From NCBI GenBank assembly GCA_937934295.1, contig CALHAI010000006.1, positions 186,001 to 250,000 of the forward strand: a stretch of 64,000 nt of DNA, given 5' to 3'. This document shows, in pieces, positions 1 to 9,420 of this stretch. This stretch comes from an uncultured Blastocatellia bacterium. Lineage in GTDB: Bacteria; Acidobacteriota; Blastocatellia; HR10. Below the pieces are notes generated by a model. It was not told the DNA's origin and did not search any database. It saw only the letters and a program-made list of their open reading frames with translations. Every line of letters begins with the position of its first letter. Within the stretch, counting starts at the first letter, position 1. Made by a program: the position numbers and the translations under genes.

Positions 1-1
1 G

Positions 2-385
2 GAGGGGTTGAACACCGAGGAGCGCGTGCGCGCTGGCCTGCCCATCGCCGTCACGCCGCGATTCCTGGCGGAGCATCCCGATGAAGTCGAAGACCTCGTG
101 CGACGCCGGCTCGCACACCCGGTCTCCGAGCCAACGTTCCTCGCGCAGATTCAAGCGGTGATGGCATTCGATGTCGAAGACCGCGTCCCCGCTCTCCAAG
201 CGCCGACGCTCGTCATCACCGGAGATGCGGACCTCTTGATCCCGCCGGAGAATTCGCAGAATCTCGCCGCACGAATCCCTAATGCCCGACTGCACATCGT
301 CGAAGGGGCCGGACACGCCGTCTTCATCGAGCAGGCCGACGCTTTCAATCGCGCCGTCTTGGAGTTCTTGGGCGTGACCGCATGA
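2..385 (+). CDS. Alpha/beta hydrolase, C-terminal part (cut by window start)
   Basis: The reading frame is open to the left edge, so only the last ~127 residues are present. The sequence has the C-terminal half of an alpha/beta hydrolase: a strand followed by a GDAD turn at the usual catalytic-acid position, then 'PPENS', and a GAGH motif carrying the catalytic histidine near the end. The nucleophile elbow lies outside the window. The substrate cannot be told from this part; relatives include 3-oxoadipate enol-lactonase-like and other small esterases. It ends one base before the convergent glycosyltransferase gene. Confidence 0.8.
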   Translation, partial: EGLNTEERVRAGLPIAVTPRFLAEHPDEVEDLVRRRLAHPVSEPTFLAQIQAVMAFDVEDRVPALQAPTLVITGDADLLIPPENSQNLAARIPNARLHIVEGAGHAVFIEQADAFNRAVLEFLGVTA

Positions 386-386
386 G

Positions 387-1166
387 CTATTCTGTTGCAA
401 GTGGATGCCCCCATCCCTTGGGGAAGCGCGCGCGCTCCCAGAGCTTGGCATTCTTGAGGAAGACATAGTAGGCGGCAAAGCCCGAGATCACCAGCCCGGG
501 AATTCCATCGCGAAAGCCCTGCCGGAGCACATAACTTCTCAGGAAGGCCAGCAGCGGTCGCACGCACAAGGCGAACCACCCGGCACGCTTCCCGTGAGCG
601 AAGGCTTCTTCGGCCGCGAGCGTCGTGTAACGATTCAGGACCTCGTGATGCTCGCTCAAGCTGCGCCGCGTCATGTGCCAGAGATCTCCCTCGAGCGTTC
701 CCACGCTCCCTTCCACGTGCACGGATTCATGGACGTAGTCGCCGACCCATCGAGCCCGATCGCGGCGATAGAGGCGAAGCTGATAATCCGGGTACCAGCC
801 GCTGTGCCGAATCCACCGTCCGAGATACCAGGCGCGGCGCGCGACGCGATAGCCCTCATGTCGCGGCCCTTCGCGCTTCAGGCGCTCGATCGAGCACCGC
901 AATTCGGGCGAGACGCGCTCGTCGGCATCGAGAGAGAAGATCCATTCGTGTGTAGCTTGTGCGTCGGCGAATCGCTTCTGCGCGGCATAGCCGGACCAAG
1001 GACGCACGAAGACGCGGTCCGTGTACTGTCGAGCGATCTCCGCCGTGCGATCCGTGCTGCGGGCATCCACGACGACGATGATCTCATCCGCCCACGTGAC
1101 GGACGCCAGTGCGTCGCCGATCCGATCCTCTTCATTGCCGGCGATGAGCGTGGCTGAGATCTTCAT
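387..1166 (-). CDS. Family 2 glycosyltransferase (WaaE/KdtX-like)
   Basis: 259 aa, complete for this GT2 subgroup. The N-terminus 'ISATLIAGNEEDRI' and the 'DARSTDRT' segment form the nucleotide-binding half; 'SLDADER' at about residue 98 is the metal-binding DxD-type motif. The C-terminal third is hydrophobic and amphipathic, as in the WaaE/KdtX-like enzymes that add sugars to lipopolysaccharide core at the inner membrane face. The acceptor is not predictable. It follows the TolC gene on the same strand after 88 bp, so the two may be co-transcribed. A GC-rich inverted repeat (GGGGA/TCCCC) lies just upstream of its start. Confidence 0.85.
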   Translation of the reverse strand: MKISATLIAGNEEDRIGDALASVTWADEIIVVVDARSTDRTAEIARQYTDRVFVRPWSGYAAQKRFADAQATHEWIFSLDADERVSPELRCSIERLKREGPRHEGYRVARRAWYLGRWIRHSGWYPDYQLRLYRRDRARWVGDYVHESVHVEGSVGTLEGDLWHMTRRSLSEHHEVLNRYTTLAAEEAFAHGKRAGWFALCVRPLLAFLRSYVLRQGFRDGIPGLVISGFAAYYVFLKNAKLWERARFPKGWGHPLATE

Positions 1167-1254
1167 ACACAGGTGGGGAAGCCCTCCCCGACTCCCGCGC
1201 GGGGGATGCGCAAGTGAGAGGCCCCATCTCGGGCGACGAGGCCTCCGAGAGCCC

Positions 1255-3036
1255 TCACCTGCCGGACTGCGCGGAGATCCTGATATTGTATGCGTCCAGC
1301 GTCGTGGACATCACGCGCTGGAGGTTGGCGATCGCTTTGTTGTAGTTGACCAGCGCTTGCAATTCCTGCGCCCGCGCGGCGGCCAGGAAGTTCTGGAACT
1401 GCAGGACGAAGAAGGTCGTCGAGAGCCCGGCCTCAAACTTCTTCTGCTCGCCCTCCAGCTGACGCTCGCGCGCGATCCGCTCGGCGCGCGCGGCTTCGAT
1501 ATTCTGGCGCGCGACCTCCACCTGTTGCAGCGCGTTCCGAACTTCGACGCTGATCTGTTGGATCAACTGCCGCTCTTGAAAATCGAGGCTGCGCCGTTGC
1601 GCCAGCGCCGCGCCGAAGTTCCCCTCGGCCGTTCGATTCCGCAAGGGGAAGCTGAATGAGAGGCCGAAGCTGTAAGAGCGAAAATCGTTCGAGAACGCCG
1701 TGCGCAGGGCTTTGGCCGCCCCGCCGATGAAGCGCGGTGACACATCGCGCGGGACGCGCTCCAGGACGGGCTCCCCCGTATCCGGATCCGTGATCGGATT
1801 CCCATCCTCGTCCAGCTTAATACGCGTCACCATTGTCGGCGTCCCCGCCAAGCCCGAACTCCCATACGTCGCCACGAGATCGATCTGCGGGCGCATTTGG
1901 TTCCGGAAGTACTTCAGATCAATCTCGTTTTGCGCCCTTCGAAAGCGCAACTGCTCCAGCTCCGGACGATTCTGGAGCGCCATCCGCAGCGCACTCTCGA
2001 AGTCCACGGCCGGCGGCAGAAAGTCGATGCTCTCGGTCGGGACGATGTTCGCCGACCATTCCGGCGAGTTCGGATCGCCGAGGATCAAGTTCTTGAGCGC
2101 ATTCTCGGCGACGGTGACCTGCCCGATGGCCGCCGTCACCTCCTGCGTCCGGCGCTGGACCTCAGCCTCCGACTGCGCCAATTCGATGGGCGCGAGCGTC
2201 CCGGCCTGAACCTGCCGCCGATTGTTCTCCAAGTTCGCCTTCGCCAGCTCAAGCGACTGCTCGGCGATCTCCACATTGCGGAGGGCGAAGATGAGGTCCC
2301 AATAGGCGTTCTGCACTTGCGTGATGATCTCGATCACGCGTTGCCGGAATTGACTGTCGGAGAGATCGAGCGCTCGCTTCGCGATCTCGATCTGCCGCCG
2401 CGTTTGATCCATGCGGAAGCTTCGGAACAATGGCTGGCGCAACTCGAACTGCACGGTGCTCACAAACGAAGGGTTGAACGCGACGGCCGAATCGCGGCTC
2501 TCGATACCCAAGAAGCGCGAGACGAAGACCTGATCGGTCGTCTGTCGCGTGTTCTGGATCTGAAAGCGCCAGCTCCCGCCGGTCGGCAGCAGTTGCTGCA
2601 CCGACAGGTTGTAGGTGAGCTGCCGATTGGTGAAGGCCGGATTATCTGCGCCGGTGGTGAAGGAGCTGGTGCTGGGCCGCGTCGCCGTCGTGCCCGTGGT
2701 GTCGAAACCGAAGAGAATATCGTAAGCGCCGCGCGCTGCCAGAAGGTTCCGATCGCTCGAGTGTACGCTCATGCGCTCGATCTGAATCTGATTGTTGTTC
2801 TCCAACGCCTTCAGGATCGCATCATGGAGGGAGAGATACAGGAGCTGATTCGGATTCACGCCTACGCGCGGCACGCGAAGTGGTTTCGCGCGTTCCAGGA
2901 CGACTTGAGGTCGAGTCGTCTCCGGCTGCCCCGACGATGAGGACGACTGCTGCGCCCACGGCGCCCCCAAGGTCCCCATCGTCAGGACCAGGATCCCAAT
3001 CCCAGCGAGGAGTCCATTGAAGATCCGTTTCCTCAT
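1255..3036 (-). CDS. TolC-family outer membrane efflux protein
   Basis: 593 aa with an N-terminal signal peptide (charged MRKR, then a hydrophobic stretch ending near 'GAPWAQ'). The rest has the TolC/OEP layout: two long alpha-helical repeats rich in 'ALENNxQI', 'VIEIITQVQNAYWDLIFALRNVEIAEQSLELA' type helices, each ending in a short beta region. Members form the trimeric outer-membrane channel of type I secretion or RND/ABC efflux pumps. No inner-membrane pump or adaptor is adjacent, so the partner is unknown. The ribosome site GGGGGAAGG precedes the ATG. A loop of about 40 residues around 'RIKLDEDGNPITDPDTGE' between strands is longer than in E. coli TolC. Confidence 0.88.
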   Translation of the reverse strand: MRKRIFNGLLAGIGILVLTMGTLGAPWAQQSSSSSGQPETTRPQVVLERAKPLRVPRVGVNPNQLLYLSLHDAILKALENNNQIQIERMSVHSSDRNLLAARGAYDILFGFDTTGTTATRPSTSSFTTGADNPAFTNRQLTYNLSVQQLLPTGGSWRFQIQNTRQTTDQVFVSRFLGIESRDSAVAFNPSFVSTVQFELRQPLFRSFRMDQTRRQIEIAKRALDLSDSQFRQRVIEIITQVQNAYWDLIFALRNVEIAEQSLELAKANLENNRRQVQAGTLAPIELAQSEAEVQRRTQEVTAAIGQVTVAENALKNLILGDPNSPEWSANIVPTESIDFLPPAVDFESALRMALQNRPELEQLRFRRAQNEIDLKYFRNQMRPQIDLVATYGSSGLAGTPTMVTRIKLDEDGNPITDPDTGEPVLERVPRDVSPRFIGGAAKALRTAFSNDFRSYSFGLSFSFPLRNRTAEGNFGAALAQRRSLDFQERQLIQQISVEVRNALQQVEVARQNIEAARAERIARERQLEGEQKKFEAGLSTTFFVLQFQNFLAAARAQELQALVNYNKAIANLQRVMSTTLDAYNIRISAQSGR

Positions 3037-3271
3037 ACGCCTTCCCCCTTCTTTATCGTCATGCTAAAGGCTCCGCTCAGAGAGGCGATAGCGTTTCATC
3101 CCAATCGCCCCACGAAGAACGAGAGCGCACCTCCTCGGCACGAAGAGAGGTCTTCCATCTGATGCCGAAGGGGAGATGCGTGATCGCCATGTGCGGCTTT
3201 GCGCCTCACGTGATCCCATCAACCTGAGCGCTCACCGTGCTCGCACCTTCCTCACCCGCTCTTGGATTCGC

Positions 3272-3286
3272 GTGCTAGAGTAGCAC
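3272..3286 (-). terminator. Short perfect hairpin directly after nfo
   Basis: GTGCTA and TAGCAC form a perfect 6-bp stem around a 3-nt loop, starting two bases after the nfo stop codon. No T-run follows, so it is at best a weak or processing hairpin, not a canonical intrinsic terminator. Confidence 0.3.
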
Positions 3287-3288
3287 AT

Positions 3289-4152
3289 TCACCCAGTGGG
3301 AGCAACCCAGGCGCGGACGCGCGCGAGATTCCGACGATCGTCCTCCACTGTCTTCCTCGGCGTTTCAAGGATGAGCGGGCATCCCCGGAAAGCGGCGCCC
3401 GCGAGGATCCGACGGAATGCTTCCGCGCCGAGATTTCCCTCGCCGATATGCCAATGCCGATCCACGCGCCCTCCGCAGGGTATCCGCGTATCGTTGAGGT
3501 GAAGGACGCGCACGCGCTCCAGGCCCACGGTCGCTTGCAACTGCACGAGCGTTTCGGCAAGACCCGCTTCGGTTGCCAGATCATACCCGGCGGCGAACGC
3601 ATGCGCCGTGTCCAGACAGATCCCAACCGGCAGTTCTCCCAACTCTTCAAGGAGCGCCGCCAGATGTTCGAACCGCCATCCGATCTGATGCCCTTGACCG
3701 GCCGTGTTCTCCAGCAAGAGGCAGAGCGAATCCATGGCCACGTCCCGCACCACCTGCCGGATGGCGCGCGCGCACGCGCGAATCCCATCCTCGACGGAGC
3801 GACCGAGAGCGCTCCCCGGATGGAGGACGAGATAATCGGCGCCCAATTGAATGACGCGCTGGATCTCCTGCCGGAGGGCCTGAATGGAGCGTTCCCTCAC
3901 TTCGGGGTTCGCCGCCGCAAGGTGGAGAAGATAGGGGGCGTGAATGACGAGGGGATCCAACCCAAGTCGCTCGCGTTCGCGGCGAAAGGCGCGAACCTCC
4001 GTCGCCTCGAGCGCGCGCGCTTCCCACCCCCGTGGATTGCGCGAGAAGAGCTGCACGGTTTGACACTTCAACTCGGCCGCTTCCCGCAACGCATGGATCA
4101 GTTCTCCGGAGGTCGAAGCATGAATGCCGATGCGCACATCAACTCCGGACAC
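3289..4152 (-). CDS. nfo: Endonuclease IV (AP endonuclease)
   Basis: 287 aa from the GTG at 4152, which has GGAGGG just upstream; this matches the usual ~280 aa, whereas a longer frame adds an unlike N-terminus. The TIM-barrel signatures are visible: 'RIGIHASTSG' at the start, 'VIHAPYLLHLAA', 'YLVLHPG', 'LLLENTAG', 'GICLDTAHAFAAG', 'VLHLNDT' and 'DRHWHIGEG', which hold the His, Glu and Asp ligands of the three-zinc site. The enzyme cleaves DNA 5' of abasic sites in base excision repair. It lies downstream of the mutase genes and the small membrane ORF on the same strand. Confidence 0.93.
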   Translation of the reverse strand: MSGVDVRIGIHASTSGELIHALREAAELKCQTVQLFSRNPRGWEARALEATEVRAFRRERERLGLDPLVIHAPYLLHLAAANPEVRERSIQALRQEIQRVIQLGADYLVLHPGSALGRSVEDGIRACARAIRQVVRDVAMDSLCLLLENTAGQGHQIGWRFEHLAALLEELGELPVGICLDTAHAFAAGYDLATEAGLAETLVQLQATVGLERVRVLHLNDTRIPCGGRVDRHWHIGEGNLGAEAFRRILAGAAFRGCPLILETPRKTVEDDRRNLARVRAWVAPTG

Positions 4153-4231
4153 CGACCCTCCCTCATCGCTCTTCGGGTGGCTTTCCCGCCTCCGACGACG
4201 GCCGATCCTCGGCGCACGCTGAGCGCGAGAG

Positions 4232-4321
4232 TCACGTCGGCACGCCGAGCCGAGGAAGAACGTACCGCATGAGGAGCCCATAGCCGACCACGAAAAGGAC
4301 GATCACAAGGACATCCGTCAT
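4232..4321 (-). CDS. 29-aa single-span membrane peptide
   Basis: This small ORF starts with ATG after GGGAGAG at good spacing and ends in TGA, 79 bp before nfo and 121 bp after the mutase small subunit. The peptide begins MTDVLVIVLFVVGYGLL, an uninterrupted hydrophobic span, and ends with a basic tail 'MRYVLPRLGVPT'. That is the layout of a tail-anchored or regulatory membrane micropeptide. Function unknown. The ribosome site, the ideal length for one membrane crossing and the conserved-looking Pro/Gly-rich tail support it as a real gene; homologue searching would decide. Confidence 0.55.
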   Translation of the reverse strand: MTDVLVIVLFVVGYGLLMRYVLPRLGVPT

Positions 4322-4442
4322 CGCCACTCTCCCTTCGGAGAAGCGGAAGCAGCGCTCATTCTCCTTTGTTTCCTCCCCCCACGCATGAGGGGACGCCCAC
4401 TGACCGAGCGCTCATCGGCGCGCGGATCCCTCAAGCGCGCGC

Positions 4443-4859
4443 TCATTCGGACGTCTCCAGCGACCGCTTCACGCCCTGCCGCACCGCGTGCACGATCTGC
4501 TCCAGCAGCGTCCCCGGCAGGAAGACTTCGGCCACGCCCAGGGCCTTCAGCTTCGGGATGTCCTCCTGTGGGATGATCCCGCCAATGAAGACGACGACAT
4601 CCTGAAGCCCCTTCTCCCGAAGGAGCTGCATCACGCGCGGGACAAGCGTCATGTGTGCTCCAGAGAGGATGGAGAGGCCGATGACATCCACGTCCTCCTG
4701 AAGGGCCGCTGTGACGATCTGCTCCGGCGTTTGTCGAAGCCCTGTGTAGATCACCTCCATGCCCGCATCGCGCAGGGCCCGCGCGACGACTTTCGCGCCT
4801 CGGTCATGCCCGTCCAAGCCGGGCTTGGCGATGAGCACGCGAATCTTTCGCTCTCCCAT
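4443..4859 (-). CDS. Methylmalonyl-CoA mutase, cobalamin-binding small subunit
   Basis: 138 aa from the ATG at 4859; the upstream extension of the frame is not family-like. It is a stand-alone B12-binding domain: '[15 protein letters not shown]' contains the DxHxxG loop whose His ligates cobalt in the base-off form, followed by 'GLSILSGAH' and '[14 protein letters not shown]', the usual Rossmann signatures. With the large subunit 35 bp upstream it forms the split mutase that interconverts methylmalonyl-CoA and succinyl-CoA in propionate, odd-chain fatty acid and branched amino acid breakdown. No MeaB-type GTPase or epimerase gene is seen nearby. Confidence 0.93.
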   Translation of the reverse strand: MGERKIRVLIAKPGLDGHDRGAKVVARALRDAGMEVIYTGLRQTPEQIVTAALQEDVDVIGLSILSGAHMTLVPRVMQLLREKGLQDVVVFIGGIIPQEDIPKLKALGVAEVFLPGTLLEQIVHAVRQGVKRSLETSE

Positions 4860-4894
4860 GGCTCGCCGTGAGGCCGCCCCGGAAAGATCCGCGA

Positions 4895-6574
4895 TCAAAA
4901 CGGCGGCTCTTGATACTCCCCGAAGACTTCCTTCAAGGCGTCGCAGATCTCCCCGAGCGTCGCATAGGCGCGCACGCACTCGAGGATATACGGCATCGTA
5001 TTCTCGGTGCCGCGCGCGGCCTCCTTCAAAGCCTCGAGCGTGCGTTGTACCTTCGCGGTGTCGCGCCGCGCGCGCAGGCGCCGCAGCCGCTCTTTCTGGA
5101 TCTCCGCGACCGATTCGTCAATGTAGAGGATGGGGACCTCAATCGGCTCCTTCTCCAGGACGTATTCGTTGACGCCGACGATGATCTGCTCCCGCCGATC
5201 CACGGCCTGTTGGTACCGATAGGCCGCCTCCTGAATCTCCTTCTGCGGGAAACCGCGCTCGATGGCCGCGATCATCCCCCCCATGGCGTCGATCTTCTCG
5301 AAGTATTCGTAGCACCCCCGCTCCATCTCGCTGGTCAACGCCTCGACGAAGTAGCTTCCGGCCAATGGATCCACCGTGTTCACGACGCCCGATTCATACG
5401 CGATGATCTGCTGTGTGCGGAGCGCGAGCATAGCCGTGAATTCCGTCGGCAGGGCGAGCGCTTCATCCAGAGCGTTCGTATGGAGGCTCTGCGTCCCACC
5501 GAGCACCGCCGCGAGCGCTTGGATCGTCGTGCGCACGACGTTGTTGTACGGCTGCTGCGCCGTCAAACTGCATCCGGCCGTCTGCGTGTGGAAGCGACAC
5601 ATCCAGGAGCGCGGATCGCGCGCGCCAAACCGCTCGCGCATGACGCGCGCCCAGACCTTTCGCGCCGCTCGGAACTTCGCGATCTCCTCGAAGAAGTCAT
5701 TATGGCAGTTGAAGAAGAACGAGAGGCGCGGCGCGAACGCATCCACATCGAGACCGGCGCGCACACACCACTCGACGTACTCGATCCCATCCCGCAAGGT
5801 GAACGCCAACTCCTGCAAGGCCGTCGCCCCCGCTTCGCGAATGTGATAGCCCGAGATCGAGATGGGATGCCAGCGCGGCACCTCCTGCGTACAAAAGGCG
5901 ATCGTATCCACGATCAAGCGCATCGAGGGCGCCGGAGGATAAATCCATTCCTTCTGCGCGATGTACTCCTTCAGGATGTCGTTCTGGATCGTCCCGGAGA
6001 TCTTCTTCCAATCAGCCCCTTGCTTCTCGGCGACCACCAAATACATGGCGAAGATGACGGCCGCCGGCGCATTGATCGTCATCGAGGTCGTCACCTCTTC
6101 CAGCGGAATGCCATCGAATAAGACCTCCATGTCTTCGAGGCTGGAGACGGCCACGCCGCACTTCCCCACCTCGCCTTCCGCAAGCGGATGATCCGAGTCC
6201 AAGCCCATGAGCGTCGGCAGATCGAAAGCGACCGAGAGGCCCGTCTGCCCCTGCTCCAAGAGATACTTGAATCGCCTGTTCGTGTCGAAGGCCGTGCCGA
6301 ATCCGGCGAACTGTCGCATCGTCCAGAGCTTCCCCCGATACATCGTCGGGTGAATGCCGCGCGTGAACGGATACTCGCCCGGGAAGCCAATGTCTTGCTC
6401 GAAGTCGAGATGCTGCACATCAAGCGGGGTATATAAGCGCTTGATCGGTCGAAGCGACGTCGTCGTGAACTCGGCCATGCGCTCCGGCAGGCGCGCGAGT
6501 GTGGGGCGAAGCGTCTGTGCCTCCCACCGGCTGAGCGCTTCTTCCAACTGGCTTGTCATCTCCTTCGTCGTCAT
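4895..6574 (-). CDS. Methylmalonyl-CoA mutase, catalytic large subunit
   Basis: 559 aa from the ATG at 6574, preceded by GAGAGGGGG. The substrate-binding TIM barrel is complete: '[25 protein letters not shown]', '[19 protein letters not shown]' (with the Tyr and Arg expected for methylmalonyl-CoA), '[17 protein letters not shown]', 'TISGTIQND'-like '[12 protein letters not shown]', and '[17 protein letters not shown]'. The B12 domain is missing from its C-terminus and supplied by the next gene, as in archaeal-type split mutases. Isobutyryl-CoA or ethylmalonyl-CoA mutase is less likely but not excluded. A sigma70-like promoter lies 33-62 bp upstream. Confidence 0.93.
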   Translation of the reverse strand: MTTKEMTSQLEEALSRWEAQTLRPTLARLPERMAEFTTTSLRPIKRLYTPLDVQHLDFEQDIGFPGEYPFTRGIHPTMYRGKLWTMRQFAGFGTAFDTNRRFKYLLEQGQTGLSVAFDLPTLMGLDSDHPLAEGEVGKCGVAVSSLEDMEVLFDGIPLEEVTTSMTINAPAAVIFAMYLVVAEKQGADWKKISGTIQNDILKEYIAQKEWIYPPAPSMRLIVDTIAFCTQEVPRWHPISISGYHIREAGATALQELAFTLRDGIEYVEWCVRAGLDVDAFAPRLSFFFNCHNDFFEEIAKFRAARKVWARVMRERFGARDPRSWMCRFHTQTAGCSLTAQQPYNNVVRTTIQALAAVLGGTQSLHTNALDEALALPTEFTAMLALRTQQIIAYESGVVNTVDPLAGSYFVEALTSEMERGCYEYFEKIDAMGGMIAAIERGFPQKEIQEAAYRYQQAVDRREQIIVGVNEYVLEKEPIEVPILYIDESVAEIQKERLRRLRARRDTAKVQRTLEALKEAARGTENTMPYILECVRAYATLGEICDALKEVFGEYQEPPF

Positions 6575-6606
6575 ACGTCCCCCCTCTCGTGCGACTCGGA
6601 GTGTAA

Positions 6607-6636
6607 ATGGTAGGGCAGCGCCAAGGAGCGTGTCAA
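6607..6636 (-). promoter_or_regulatory. Promoter of the methylmalonyl-CoA mutase unit
   Basis: TTGACA (6631-6636) and TACCAT (6607-6612), separated by 18 bp, lie 33 bp before the large-subunit ATG. The -35 box is perfect and the -10 box matches 4 of 6. No cobalamin riboswitch box is seen in the short leader. Confidence 0.5.
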
Positions 6637-6680
6637 ACGCGTGGCCGAGTCGCGTGGCGCGCATCCCTCTCACGCGCAAC

Positions 6681-7907
6681 TCACTGAGTGGAAGATTGAG
6701 GCTCGATGAGGGCTCTCTTGGAAAGCGCACGAAGAAATGATGCCCAGCAGGGGAGTGCTCCGAAGAACAAGAAACTCACCCCATAATCGGCCAGATGCAG
6801 ATCGAGCCGCTCGGCCTGAAGCGTCGCGAGGATGAGACCGCACACGATGGGGAATGCGAGCACAAGCGCGCTCTTTCGAAGGAAGCCGATCGCATCCGCG
6901 CTCGCGTGAGAGCAAGCGAGTGCATACCCCCCTGCTGCCAAAGGAACAAGGAGACTCGCATAAGGCACGATGTCATCGAAGCGAGCGAACTTGTTCTGTT
7001 CCAGGAACGGAGAGATGCCATGCGGAGCGTGCAGCGCGAAAGGCAGCAGGACGCTCCCGAAGGTTCCCACGACAAGCCCCAGGAGCCCGAGCGCCACTTT
7101 CCCCCCAACTTCTCGCCACAGGAGCGCGAAGAGGGACGGCAGAAGAAGTAGGAAACTCACCCGCCAGGCTAACCCCAACCCCAGCAGGAGTGCCGCTGCG
7201 GGTCTCCACTTCCCAGGGGCACAGATCACAAGCCAAGAGAAAACGAGGACGACAATGCTGTTGGCCGGAAGGTCGCTGCCTGTGACGATCTGCTGCAAGA
7301 GCACGGGTGAGAAGGCAAGAAGGCCCCAAAAGAGCAGGAGCGCATGCCGGGCCTCGCGCAAGACCCGTCGGGCGAGGAGGAAGAAGATGGCGAGCCAGAA
7401 GAAGTTTTGATAGGCGCTATTTCCCAGTAAGACGAAGGGGAGAGAGAAGAGCAGCCCTCCCGGAAGCGGAGCGATCGGATTCCCTAAATAGGTCCTGACG
7501 TGATACGGACATCGCCCCTGAAGCAGCTCGCGAACGCCGAGATTCAACGCATCGTCCCGATCGCTCCCCCCACCCACGATCCCGGAATCGGCCAAGGGAT
7601 AAAGCGCGAGGAAAAGTAGCAGGAGCCCGAGCCCCGTCACGATGGCGAACCCGTAGGCCCAGCGTTCCGAAGCGATGGCGCCCGGTCCCCGAAGGAATCG
7701 AGGGGCGAGGATCCAAAATCCGAAGACCAGGAGGGCATAAAGGAGCAGGCCCCACGTCCCCGCGTACTTCTGTACCTGACCAAGAGACGGCCCCACCAGG
7801 ACGAAGGCTAAAGCGAGGGCCGCTTGTTTTGCGCTTCTCCGAAGCGCATCGTCCTTCGGCAAAGCCGCTCCGTGCCACATCAGGGGCTGCTCTTCGTTCA
7901 CCTTCAC
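6681..7907 (-). CDS. Polytopic membrane protein, GT-C glycosyltransferase-like
   Basis: 408 aa with about ten hydrophobic spans. After the first two or three spans comes a polar loop '[25 protein letters not shown]' followed by 'NPIAPLPGG'; acidic residues in the first large external loop and a proline-rich re-entrant segment are the layout of GT-C enzymes (GT87/DUF2029-like), which transfer sugars from lipid-phosphate donors outside the cytoplasmic membrane. The family is not recognised with certainty. It starts 9 bp after the secreted beta-helix gene and must share its transcript. A lipid-linked sugar transferase acting on that protein or on cell-surface glycans would fit but is inference. 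Confidence 0.6.
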   Translation of the reverse strand: MKVNEEQPLMWHGAALPKDDALRRSAKQAALALAFVLVGPSLGQVQKYAGTWGLLLYALLVFGFWILAPRFLRGPGAIASERWAYGFAIVTGLGLLLLFLALYPLADSGIVGGGSDRDDALNLGVRELLQGRCPYHVRTYLGNPIAPLPGGLLFSLPFVLLGNSAYQNFFWLAIFFLLARRVLREARHALLLFWGLLAFSPVLLQQIVTGSDLPANSIVVLVFSWLVICAPGKWRPAAALLLGLGLAWRVSFLLLLPSLFALLWREVGGKVALGLLGLVVGTFGSVLLPFALHAPHGISPFLEQNKFARFDDIVPYASLLVPLAAGGYALACSHASADAIGFLRKSALVLAFPIVCGLILATLQAERLDLHLADYGVSFLFFGALPCWASFLRALSKRALIEPQSSTQ

Positions 7908-7916
7908 ATCGGACGC

Positions 7917-9131
7917 TCACGCTCCCGCGAACTGATTCGGCGCCGTGCGGATCGGACACGTCCTCACGGATCCGCTCCCGGAGACCGAGCAATCCACGCC
8001 ACTGGCATTGATCGGCAAGCCGGTTCCTCCTCCAGGCGGTCCCGCACAGTTCGATCCCGTGGCTTCGGGACACGTTGTATTGCCAGGAGCAGGATCTTCG
8101 GCCGAATCCGGCCCCGTGTTCGCTCCCCAATAGTTGCTCCGCGCATCCAGCGTATAGGTCCCGTGGACGAAGCTGAGCCCCACAGCTCCTGCTGCCCGAC
8201 AGGCTCCGAGACTCATGCATGTGATGTTGTTGTCATTGATCACCGGCGCCATCCCGCTTGTCGCCGTCGTCGTATCCACGGCGATCCCAACCCCATTATC
8301 CTGAAGATGGTTGGCCAGGATCTTACTCCCCGGCGATCCATCCACGACGATCCCCGTCCCGAAGTTCAGGATCGTGTTGCGCTGCACGATCACGCCAGGG
8401 CTGCCGGGATTGAGCAAGATGCCAATGGCTCCTCTTCCAAGGTCTCCCCCTTCCAAGATATTCCGTTCGATCACGACCGAGCTTCCCGATGGGATATCGG
8501 AAACAATAATCCCGGCCGTCACATCGCTCCCAACACGGTTCCCTCGCACGATCACCTGTAAGGGCGAAACATTTCGGCCATCAATGAGAATGGCAGCACT
8601 CACCAGTTGATTCGTGATCTGGTTCCCCTGGATGAGAAACGGCCCTCCGAATTCGTTCACCAAAGCGATGCCGGAGAAGAGCGCCAAGCGGTCGCGCCCG
8701 ACGAATCGGCAATTCCTCACCGTCAAGGGACGTCCGCTATCGCCGGAGAGGATGCCGTAACATCCCGAAGGGACTTCGATGTTAAGCCCGACGATTTGGA
8801 CGCGGCCCTGCCGACCCCGCGCATCAATGACAGCCTGATTTCCAGGACACGCCGCCACCGAGATGACCGCCGGGATCCCCCCATTCATTTTCCCAAGGAG
8901 GGTGATTCCACCAGGAGCTAAGGAGAGGTCCACGGCACCCTCGACCCTCCCAACGATGAGCAACGTGTCGCCATTGCGTGATTCCGCCAGCGCTTGATTC
9001 ACCGTCGGGTACGTTCGTCGCAGACGCGGATTGTAGACGCGACCCGCTCCCTGCGTGAAGACGAGATCCGGAAGAACGAGCCCTCCGAGAATCCCGATCG
9101 TCATGAGCCACATGAACACGTTCGACCGCAT
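7917..9131 (-). CDS. Secreted right-handed parallel beta-helix protein
   Basis: 404 aa. It begins with a clear signal peptide (MRSNVFMWL..., hydrophobic to about residue 27). 'YPTVNQALAESRNGDTLLIVG' is the start typical of DUF1565/NosD-like beta-helix proteins. Regular coils follow, each with asparagine or glycine turns: 'VRNCRFVG', 'IQGNQITN', 'VRGNRVGS', 'IERNILEG', 'VQRNTILN', 'ILANHLQDNG', 'INDNNIT'. 'ARSNYWGANTGP' is the usual capping motif near the end. Such folds bind or cut polysaccharides, but no catalytic Asp pair can be assigned, so binding or a structural role is as likely. AAAGGAGGTG precedes the ATG. Confidence 0.85.
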   Translation of the reverse strand: MRSNVFMWLMTIGILGGLVLPDLVFTQGAGRVYNPRLRRTYPTVNQALAESRNGDTLLIVGRVEGAVDLSLAPGGITLLGKMNGGIPAVISVAACPGNQAVIDARGRQGRVQIVGLNIEVPSGCYGILSGDSGRPLTVRNCRFVGRDRLALFSGIALVNEFGGPFLIQGNQITNQLVSAAILIDGRNVSPLQVIVRGNRVGSDVTAGIIVSDIPSGSSVVIERNILEGGDLGRGAIGILLNPGSPGVIVQRNTILNFGTGIVVDGSPGSKILANHLQDNGVGIAVDTTTATSGMAPVINDNNITCMSLGACRAAGAVGLSFVHGTYTLDARSNYWGANTGPDSAEDPAPGNTTCPEATGSNCAGPPGGGTGLPINASGVDCSVSGSGSVRTCPIRTAPNQFAGA

Positions 9132-9290
9132 GATCGTCCACCTCCTTTCCGAAAAATTCGCTCCTCATCGCACAGGCGTCCGCACGCGCAGATAGCCCGA
9201 GGATTCGCTCGAACCGGCACCCGAATGCGGACGAAATCCCCACACCGAGGACGACTTTTCAAAGAGCGCGCCTTATTGTCGTTGATGGGA

Positions 9291-9319
9291 AGTATAGTCG
9301 GAGTGGAAAGCTTCGTCAA
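9291..9319 (-). promoter_or_regulatory. Promoter of the beta-helix / membrane protein pair
   Basis: TTGACG (9314-9319) and TATACT (9291-9296) with a 17-bp spacer. Predicted transcripts would have a leader of about 155 nt before the ATG at 9131. It points away from the tRNA-Pro promoter 58 bp to the right. Confidence 0.7.
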
Positions 9320-9376
9320 GCTGAAGCTGATGTCCATGTTATCCTGCGACCTTGCGGCCATCGAGAGAAAGCGCCG

Positions 9377-9406
9377 TTGACAACTCGCGGGGATGGAGCA
9401 TATGAT
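9377..9406 (+). promoter_or_regulatory. Promoter of the tRNA-Pro/acyP/apt/tRNA-Arg unit
   Basis: TTGACA (9377-9382), 18-bp spacer, TATGAT (9401-9406). Initiation about 7 nt later would fall at roughly 9413, eight bases before the mature tRNA 5' end. No other convincing promoter is seen before acyP or apt. Confidence 0.75.
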
Positions 9407-9420
9407 TTTGAGTCAGCCTT

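Noticed and set aside
4868-6121. 417-codon plus-strand ORF
   Set aside because: Shadow of the methylmalonyl-CoA mutase large subunit, which matches its family over full length.
6575-6680. Cobalamin riboswitch before the mutase genes
   Set aside because: The leader after the promoter is under 35 nt and lacks a B12-box sequence.
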